The notes below the pieces were generated by a model. It did not search any database and was not told the origin of the DNA. It worked only from the letters and a program-made list of their open reading frames with translations. Shown here one piece after another: positions 58,677-64,000 of a DNA stretch of 64,000 bases. Positions within the stretch are counted from its first letter, which is position 1. Each line of letters begins with the position of its first letter. The DNA is from RGIG426 sp045598965 (GTDB lineage Bacteria > Bacillota > Clostridia > Oscillospirales > Acutalibacteraceae). Where the stretch lies: assembly GCA_045598965.1 (NCBI GenBank), contig JAZRVH010000013.1, forward strand, positions 30,065-94,064, read 5' to 3'. Position numbers and translations under genes: made by a program.

Positions 58677-59054
58677 TTACGGTTTTTCGATAGCCTTATC
58701 CTTTTTCGAAAAGGTATCTTTGAGGCGATCCACCAGTGTCGGCACTGCCGCCACCACCGCCTCGGTGGCACCCGGCTTGTCGTTGATGGGCAACACCTGC
58801 ACCTTGTCCTCGTTGATAGACAGAAATGCAATCGGCGTAATCGTAATACCGGCACCACTGCCGCCGCCAAAACGACCGTCCGCCGCCGTAGGCAAATCCG
58901 AACCGCCGCCCGCAAATCCATAGGTTACCTTGGAAATCGGAACAAGGGTCACCTTGCCCACTTCAATGGGTTTTCCGATAACGGTGTTCACATCCACCAT
59001 TTCTTTAATTTTGTCCATCGACATTCCGAGAACACCTTGTACGCTTTTTTCCAT
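58677..59054 (-). CDS. gerW: GerW/YtfJ-family sporulation protein
   Basis: The 125-residue protein matches B. subtilis YtfJ (GerW), needed for L-alanine germination. Visible are the N-terminal MDKIKEMVDVNTVIGKPIEV, the glycine-rich FAGGGSDLP and FGGGSGAGITITPIAFL. Its presence points to a spore-forming lineage. It starts one base after the DUF2953 stop, as with ytfI-ytfJ in Bacillus. Confidence 0.92.
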   Translation of the reverse strand: MEKSVQGVLGMSMDKIKEMVDVNTVIGKPIEVGKVTLVPISKVTYGFAGGGSDLPTAADGRFGGGSGAGITITPIAFLSINEDKVQVLPINDKPGATEAVVAAVPTLVDRLKDTFSKKDKAIEKP

Positions 59055-59055
59055 A

Positions 59056-59769
59056 TTAGACAGCCTCCTTATCGTGACTCTGTATCCTTTGTAATCGTTG
59101 TTGTTTCAGTTCCCCCACCGAGGGAAGTTGAATGTATTTTATCAGCATAATGAGTGCCGCAAGGACCACCCTCCACACACTGATTTTCAACCGAACATCA
59201 AACGCAAATTTCGTTTTTTCAAGGCAAAAAGCGGGGGCAATGGAAATTTCTTGCTTTTTGACCTTGATTTTGCTTTCCACCACGCCTATCGCCGGAAAAA
59301 TACCGGCACAAAGCTTTCCGTAAGTGAGTGCCGTTTGGGCAGCATCCTCCCCCGCCACGTCAATGCGGGCACGCAATTTGGTGACGGTAATGGCATCAAG
59401 CAAGCGGCTGGCAGTTTTCAGCACAATCGCCACCACTTCTTTAAGCCACGCCACCGCCGCCGCTACGCCGTTTTCTTTCAGCTCACGGGCGTGTCGTTTC
59501 AAATCGAGAAAATCCTTTTTCTTCTTTTCTTTTTCTTTTTTCTCTGGCTTCTTCTTTTCCTGCTTGGGCTTTGCTGCTTTTTTCTCGGGCTTTTCCTTTT
59601 TCGGTTTTTCCTTTCGTGGTGAAAGCGGTATCGGCACAAACAGCACCCACGCCGTTGCAGACAACGCCGCTTCATATTTCACACGAAACCGAACGGGCAC
59701 CACGAGCAGCAACAAGAGCAAGGCAAGCAGTCCCAAAAGAACATAGCCTATAATCCTCAGGGCAAGCAT
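59056..59769 (-). CDS. DUF2953-domain membrane protein (YtfI-like)
   Basis: The 237-residue protein has one N-terminal membrane segment (VLLGLLALLLLLLVVP), a Lys/Glu/Pro-rich stretch of about 45 residues (highly basic-acidic low complexity), and the DUF2953 region with ARIDVAGEDAAQTALTYGKLCAG and FDVRLKISVWRV. B. subtilis YtfI is a poorly known protein coded beside YtfJ. A role with GerW in the spore is likely but unproven. Confidence 0.85.
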   Translation of the reverse strand: MLALRIIGYVLLGLLALLLLLLVVPVRFRVKYEAALSATAWVLFVPIPLSPRKEKPKKEKPEKKAAKPKQEKKKPEKKEKEKKKKDFLDLKRHARELKENGVAAAVAWLKEVVAIVLKTASRLLDAITVTKLRARIDVAGEDAAQTALTYGKLCAGIFPAIGVVESKIKVKKQEISIAPAFCLEKTKFAFDVRLKISVWRVVLAALIMLIKYIQLPSVGELKQQRLQRIQSHDKEAV

Positions 59770-59787
59770 AGGCTTCCTCTCCCGTTT

Positions 59788-60423
59788 TTATTCGTCAACC
59801 TCTCCAATAGGCTCCTCGGCGGCGGCAGACAGCCTTTTTGCCTGCTCCGCCAACTCCACAATATCCTCAAGCGTGGCTTCCATAGGCGTTTCCTCGCCGG
59901 TTTCCGACACTTCCATTTGCGGAAGCGGCGGCAATTCCTCTAAGCAGGATACCCCGAAGCACCGCAAAAAATCCTTGGTCGTTCCGTAAAGGAGCGGACG
60001 GCCGGGTAACTCTAATCGTCCCTTTTCCTCAATGAGGCTTTTCGCAACAAGGCCTTGCATAACCGCCGAACAATCCACGCCACGAACCTGCTCCACATAC
60101 GCACGGGTCACCGGCTGGTTGTACGCCACAATGGCAAGCACCTCCATCGCCGCTTGGGATAACGGCGTATTACGACGAATTTCCATCGCCTTACGCACAT
60201 AATCCGCATAGTCACGGTTACTGCAAAGCTGATAGGAACTGTCCAGCTTCACCATAGTGATGCCGCCACCACGGGTGTTGTAGTCATTCATAAGGTCGTC
60301 TGCAAACCGGGCGGCGGTCGCCTCATCAATCTCCAAAACCTCCGCCAGGCGGGAGCATTCCACCGGATCACCGCTTGCAAACAACACGGCTTCAATCGCC
60401 GCCATATATTTCTTAATTTCCAT
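59788..60423 (-). CDS. scpB: Segregation and condensation protein B
   Basis: ScpB is the winged-helix kleisin partner in the SMC-ScpAB condensin. The 211-residue protein has AAIEAVLFASGDPVE at the start, the first winged helix (ILEIDEATAARFADDL), and the second with EVLAIVAYNQPVTRAYVEQVRG. A C-terminal acidic tail follows. It overlaps scpA by 11 bases. Confidence 0.94.
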   Translation of the reverse strand: MEIKKYMAAIEAVLFASGDPVECSRLAEVLEIDEATAARFADDLMNDYNTRGGGITMVKLDSSYQLCSNRDYADYVRKAMEIRRNTPLSQAAMEVLAIVAYNQPVTRAYVEQVRGVDCSAVMQGLVAKSLIEEKGRLELPGRPLLYGTTKDFLRCFGVSCLEELPPLPQMEVSETGEETPMEATLEDIVELAEQAKRLSAAAEEPIGEVDE

Positions 60424-61174
60424 CTTCCACCGTCAACCCCTGTATCAATTCTTGTTCATCGCCCTCGTGGTATTCGCCGAGCATTTCCACACGTTGCTCC
60501 TCACCCTCGCCGCTAACCGTCACACGGTTTTGCTTTACGAGCTCAAGGAGAGCCAAAAACGTAGCCACCAAATCCGAACGACTCTCCGCCTTTTCAAACA
60601 GCGAATCGTATTTCACCTTGCCGCCCGTATACAGTTTGCGAAGCACAAAGGAAATTTTTGACGCCACCGACACGATTTTGTGAGTGACGATACCGGTAAA
60701 CGCTTGTGCCGGCGGCGGTAACCGCCGTTTTCCACGCCCCGCAGCGGCGATGTAGGCATCTCGAATATCCGTGGAGGGATGGATACGCCGATAGGTCAAA
60801 TCCGGCTCCACCTCCTCCGACTCACGGATAAAGAGGTCAGCACCCACATTGCGAAGTGCCAGTCGACGTGCCGCTTCCTGACACAACTGATAACTGATAA
60901 GCTCTCGCACCAAATCGGCTCGTGGGTCATCCTCTTCCTCGTGGCGAGGAAGCAGCATAGCCGACTTGATATACACAAGCCGTGCCGCCATATCGAGGAA
61001 GTCGCTGGTAACATCCATATCCAGCTCCTGCATAAGCCCGATTGTATCCATATACTGTCGAAGCACTTCCGCAATAGGAATGTCGGTTATCTGAATCTTA
61101 TTCTTTTGTACGAGCTGCAACAGCAGGTCTAAAGGACCCTCAAACACCGGCAGCTTGTAGCAAATGGCATCCAT
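60413..61174 (-). CDS. scpA: Segregation and condensation protein A
   Basis: Kleisin subunit of the bacterial condensin. The 253-residue protein has the N-terminal FEGPLDLLLQLVQKNKIQI, DVTSDFLDMAARLVYIKSAMLLP in the middle and the C-terminal winged helix (LVATFLALLELVKQNRVTV). Order scpA-scpB and overlap are standard. SMC itself is not in the window. Confidence 0.95.
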   Translation of the reverse strand: MDAICYKLPVFEGPLDLLLQLVQKNKIQITDIPIAEVLRQYMDTIGLMQELDMDVTSDFLDMAARLVYIKSAMLLPRHEEEDDPRADLVRELISYQLCQEAARRLALRNVGADLFIRESEEVEPDLTYRRIHPSTDIRDAYIAAAGRGKRRLPPPAQAFTGIVTHKIVSVASKISFVLRKLYTGGKVKYDSLFEKAESRSDLVATFLALLELVKQNRVTVSGEGEEQRVEMLGEYHEGDEQELIQGLTVEDGN

Positions 61175-61185
61175 AGGTTTTCTCC

Positions 61186-61905
61186 TTAAAACAAATTAGG
61201 CATCCCGAGCGGCAAGCATAATACATAGCCGATTAAGTGACGCAAAAACGAGAGCGGTGCATTCAATACCGGCGAAAAAACCAAAATAATCAATGCAAGC
61301 ATAATCATCTGCTGATTGCGTTCAATCCACCAGTTGACCTTATCCGGCAAAAGCGGTGCCAAGATATGCGAACCGTCGAGCGGGAAAATGGGCAACAAAT
61401 TAAATACCGCCAACCCGATATTGATAGAGGCAAACACATCTACCAAAACCAGTTTCAGTATATAAATCAGCTCTCCGTGTTGCATCGATGTCACCAGCAC
61501 ACCGTCCTCCACACGAAGTCCAAACGCCATACCGACAAACCGAAATGCCGCCACCGCTAAAAAAGCAAGCAATAAGTTCGAAAGAGGTCCCGCCAACGCC
61601 ACCAACGCCATTCCTTTTTTCGGTTTTTCAAAATTGGCGGCATTCACCGGCACCGGCTTTGCGTATCCGAAGCCGCAAATAAGCATCATCAATGTGCCGA
61701 TAGGGTCTAAATGGGCCATCGGATTGAGGGTCAATCTTTTTTGCCATTTCGGCGTGCTGTCCCCCAACTTGTTTGCCACATAAGCGTGGGCAAACTCATG
61801 GAACGGAAGCACCACAAAAATCAACAACGCAAAGGTTCCCAGCATAAACAATGCCGGCCAAAATCCGCCTCCGTTTTTTATCACTCGAAATAAATCAAAC
61901 AGCAT
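61186..61905 (-). CDS. Site-2 protease family membrane metalloprotease
   Basis: A 239-residue protein with six membrane segments, the zinc motif HEFAHAYVANKLGD (HExxH) and LPIFPLDGSHIL in the last segment (LDG). It lacks a PDZ domain, like the short YwhC/Rip-type M50B proteases. Common in this position beside scpA. Substrate unknown. Confidence 0.88.
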   Translation of the reverse strand: MLFDLFRVIKNGGGFWPALFMLGTFALLIFVVLPFHEFAHAYVANKLGDSTPKWQKRLTLNPMAHLDPIGTLMMLICGFGYAKPVPVNAANFEKPKKGMALVALAGPLSNLLLAFLAVAAFRFVGMAFGLRVEDGVLVTSMQHGELIYILKLVLVDVFASINIGLAVFNLLPIFPLDGSHILAPLLPDKVNWWIERNQQMIMLALIILVFSPVLNAPLSFLRHLIGYVLCLPLGMPNLF

Positions 61906-61926
61906 AGTTTCACCTTTCTGCTCTCA

Positions 61927-64000
61927 TCAGGTCTTGATAATACCAAACTGACCGTGTTGGTAGGTTTTCACGGACTTGTCCGCTTCATCCAAATAATAGC
62001 GATTGACCGTTAAAACATTTTCCTGTAAACGGACAACGGCAAACGAACCGTAGTGACCCGCCTCACTGTCTTTCATAAGTGTGGGATAGCTCCACCCGTA
62101 ACCGTTAATTTTCCCCTCCTCGTTTTCAATGCCGAAGGAGTTGCCGGACGCACCGTTTTGCAGATACACAGTGCCGCCCGGATTTTGGTAGCAATCCACG
62201 CCGCCTTGGTTGACGGTAGCCGTAGTGGTGACACTTCCCGCTTTTAACGAATAGGTGGTGTAGTAGTTTTGCACCACATGGGCGGAAAACACCACATCCA
62301 CACCGTACTGGTCAAAGAGATTGAGAATCGTTGTGCGGTCGGTATCCGATGTGCCGTAATCCTCCAAGTCACGGTTGGTGTTTACATAGAACGAATAATG
62401 GGTCTCGACAATCTTCCATTTCTTATCGGTGGACGCCAAATCGTTTTGCAACCACGAAAGCTGTGCCGCATTCACGCCCGCACCGGCAAGCACATCGGTA
62501 TCCAGCGACACCACGTGCATATCGCCATAGTCGAACGAGTAGTAAAGGCTCTTGCTGTCACCGGCATCGGCTTTGTTGTTATAGTGGAAGAAGAACGGGG
62601 TTTTATGGGAATCGTGGTTTCCCGCCGCCATTCCCCATGCATACGAGGCAAAATAGGAAGCATCCGCCTCCGACCAGTTGTTGCATCCGTTAATGACGTT
62701 TCGCCATTGAGAAATACCGTTTTGACCGTTGGCATCGGTATACACAAAGTCGCCGCCATGCAGGATAAACGCCGGGTTCGGGCAAAGCCCCAACGCCGCA
62801 TTAAGCACCTGTGCCACGCCCTTAAACATAAGCCCTTCCTCCGGCAGCTCCGGCTGGAAATCGGCGGTGAAAATAAAAGAGAAGTCCCCCACCGTCGCCG
62901 GCTTTGTCGTAAACGTGTAAATCGGGCTCCACGTATCGGTGGCGGCGTCACCGACACGATAGGAATACACGGTGCCCGCTTCCAATCCGGAAAGCGTTGC
63001 TTTATGCTGGTAGGAGGTTTTCTCCGTAGCATTGGTGTAATAGAAATCGTAGTTGAGCGGGTTATACCCCTCGAACTCACCCATACTGGCAGACACGGTT
63101 GTCACCGCAAATTCCGCAGCATCCGCAAAAGCATCAGCATTTGCCGCCGTGCCCTTGACTACCTGCACCTTGGGAGCGGTCAAAGGGTCAAAGCTGTGGA
63201 ACGACACACCGTACACAGAGGCACTTTCATCCGCAAAGGTCAACGTCACCAAATCCACACCGGCATTCTCTTCCGGCACAAGCGGTGTACTGTCTTTACT
63301 GGGCTTGGTGGGTTCATCGCCGCCTTCGCCGTTCACAGACACAAGAAACGGCTTATAGGACGGATGCTCCACCGTGCCGGTAATCGTGCCGTCGCCGGCC
63401 ACGGTAATCGTGTAAGTCAGCGTAATATCGTTAGCGTTGTTTTTTGTCTCGCTGTAAGTAACCGTAGGTGTCAGCGATGTTCCGTTATAGGAGAGCTTGG
63501 CAAGACTCTGTGCCGCAGATTCGGGATAATCGTTTTGACCGTGCCACACGGCGGGAAGAATAATCGCAACGGTGTTTTCTCCCTTAGGCACATTAAAGCT
63601 GTCGGTACGAGTTACCGCCGTCCATTTATCCGGCGTGTACTCCGTTACGTTCAGCGACAGCAGAGCTTCGCCCTCCTGCGGCTGAGACTGGCTCGGCTCA
63701 GTTTGAGACTGGCTCGGTTCAGTTTGAGACTGGCTCGGCTCAGTTTGGGACTGGGTCGGCTCAGTTTGGGACTGGGTCGGCACGGTCTGGGACTGGCTCG
63801 GCTCAGTTTGGGACTGGGTCGGCACGGTCTGGGACTGGGTCGGCTCGGTCTGAGACTGGCTCGGGTCAGTTTGCACCGGAACCGTCACGGTGACGGTTTC
63901 GCCCGGGACAATCACGGTGACGGTTTCACCGGGGACGGTCACGGTCACAGTTTCACCGCCGGAACAGACGTGGTCGGCGAATTCCACCGGCAAATCCGCA
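61927..64000 (-). CDS. Purple-acid-phosphatase-like metallophosphoesterase, N-terminus cut by window end
   Basis: The reading frame is open to the window edge, so the start is missing. From the N-terminal side: three GETVTV-VP repeats, nine heptad units of TEPSQSQ type, a beta module (about 115 residues, TAVTRTDSFNVP to FLVSVNG) shared with the first dockerin protein, an FN3-like PAP N-terminal domain (YSYRVGDAATDTWSPIYTF) and a calcineurin-like domain: FTADFQPE, HGGDFVY, GNHDSHK, VETHYS and SAHVVQN. The last motif replaces GHxH. It has no dockerin at the C-terminus. Probably extracellular. Confidence 0.8.
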   Translation of the reverse strand, partial: ADLPVEFADHVCSGGETVTVTVPGETVTVIVPGETVTVTVPVQTDPSQSQTEPTQSQTVPTQSQTEPSQSQTVPTQSQTEPTQSQTEPSQSQTEPSQSQTEPSQSQPQEGEALLSLNVTEYTPDKWTAVTRTDSFNVPKGENTVAIILPAVWHGQNDYPESAAQSLAKLSYNGTSLTPTVTYSETKNNANDITLTYTITVAGDGTITGTVEHPSYKPFLVSVNGEGGDEPTKPSKDSTPLVPEENAGVDLVTLTFADESASVYGVSFHSFDPLTAPKVQVVKGTAANADAFADAAEFAVTTVSASMGEFEGYNPLNYDFYYTNATEKTSYQHKATLSGLEAGTVYSYRVGDAATDTWSPIYTFTTKPATVGDFSFIFTADFQPELPEEGLMFKGVAQVLNAALGLCPNPAFILHGGDFVYTDANGQNGISQWRNVINGCNNWSEADASYFASYAWGMAAGNHDSHKTPFFFHYNNKADAGDSKSLYYSFDYGDMHVVSLDTDVLAGAGVNAAQLSWLQNDLASTDKKWKIVETHYSFYVNTNRDLEDYGTSDTDRTTILNLFDQYGVDVVFSAHVVQNYYTTYSLKAGSVTTTATVNQGGVDCYQNPGGTVYLQNGASGNSFGIENEEGKINGYGWSYPTLMKDSEAGHYGSFAVVRLQENVLTVNRYYLDEADKSVKTYQHGQFGIIKT
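63685..63873. repeat. Nine-copy 21-bp tandem repeat in the phosphoesterase gene
   Basis: Coding for Q-T-(D/E/V)-P-(S/T)-Q-S units. It forms a Ser/Gln/Thr-rich linker, liable to copy-number change by slippage. Confidence 0.85.
63877..63957. repeat. Three-copy 27-bp tandem repeat in the phosphoesterase gene
   Basis: Coding for GETVTVTVP, GETVTVIVP and GETVTVTVP; the copies are near-identical in DNA. Confidence 0.85.

Overview
The window reads as chromosomal DNA of a low-to-mid GC Gram-positive anaerobe of the class Clostridia, most likely Oscillospirales (Ruminococcus-like). Reasons seen in the sequence: two T-box leaders, canonical TTGACA/TATAAT promoters and AGGAGG ribosome binding sites, an HPr with both His15 and Ser46, an ECF transporter module, AddB rather than RecB, sporulation-linked gerW/DUF2953 genes, and two secreted dockerin proteins of the kind used in cellulosome-like complexes. 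No tRNA, rRNA, CRISPR array, prophage or integron was found. Nearly everything is on the minus strand; the exceptions are two short plus-strand islands (9063-9713 and 37674-41137).

Layout. 1-9 kb: the N-terminus of a TlyA-like protein, uvrC and HPr, then a six-gene minus-strand run (mtnN, a LeuA-like Claisen condensing enzyme, phosphoglucomutase, a cation diffusion facilitator, rimM, trmD). 9.0-10.5 kb: a DUF896 protein, a short DtxR-like regulator and an IS200-type element. 10.5-11.3 kb: a membrane-anchored barnase with its barstar. 11.4-24.8 kb: a long housekeeping run, ruvCAB, a methyltransferase, ecfA1-ecfA2-ecfT, truA, DUF5711, two CvpA-like proteins, pgsA and a ClpE-like ATPase, preceded by a DUF3048 lipoprotein. 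25-37 kb: rpoB-rpoC, then rpsL-rpsG-fusA-tuf, each block with its own promoter; rpoB has a structured leader and no rplJL in front of it.

37.4-41.1 kb: a cysteine T-box controls cysE-cysS and probably a small membrane protein plus a radical SAM protein. 41.2-41.7 kb: a 43-residue cysteine-rich membrane peptide and a palindromic repeat. 41.7-49.4 kb: a tyrosine T-box (specifier UAC) precedes an acyl-CoA synthetase, a sodium:solute symporter, iorA-iorB, a phenylacetate-CoA ligase and an ACT-domain protein. Because tyrosine starvation should turn this operon on, I infer that it works in the synthetic direction, turning arylacetates into aromatic 2-oxoacids. This and the dockerin locus are the most interesting parts of the window.

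49.5-53.7 kb: two paralogous secreted dockerin proteins with an unidentified TIM-barrel-like domain and near-identical promoters. 53.9-61.9 kb: addB, ruvX, rluB-type pseudouridine synthase, gerW, DUF2953, scpB, scpA and a site-2 protease. 61.9-64 kb: a purple-acid-phosphatase-like protein, cut by the window end, which shares a module with the first dockerin protein.
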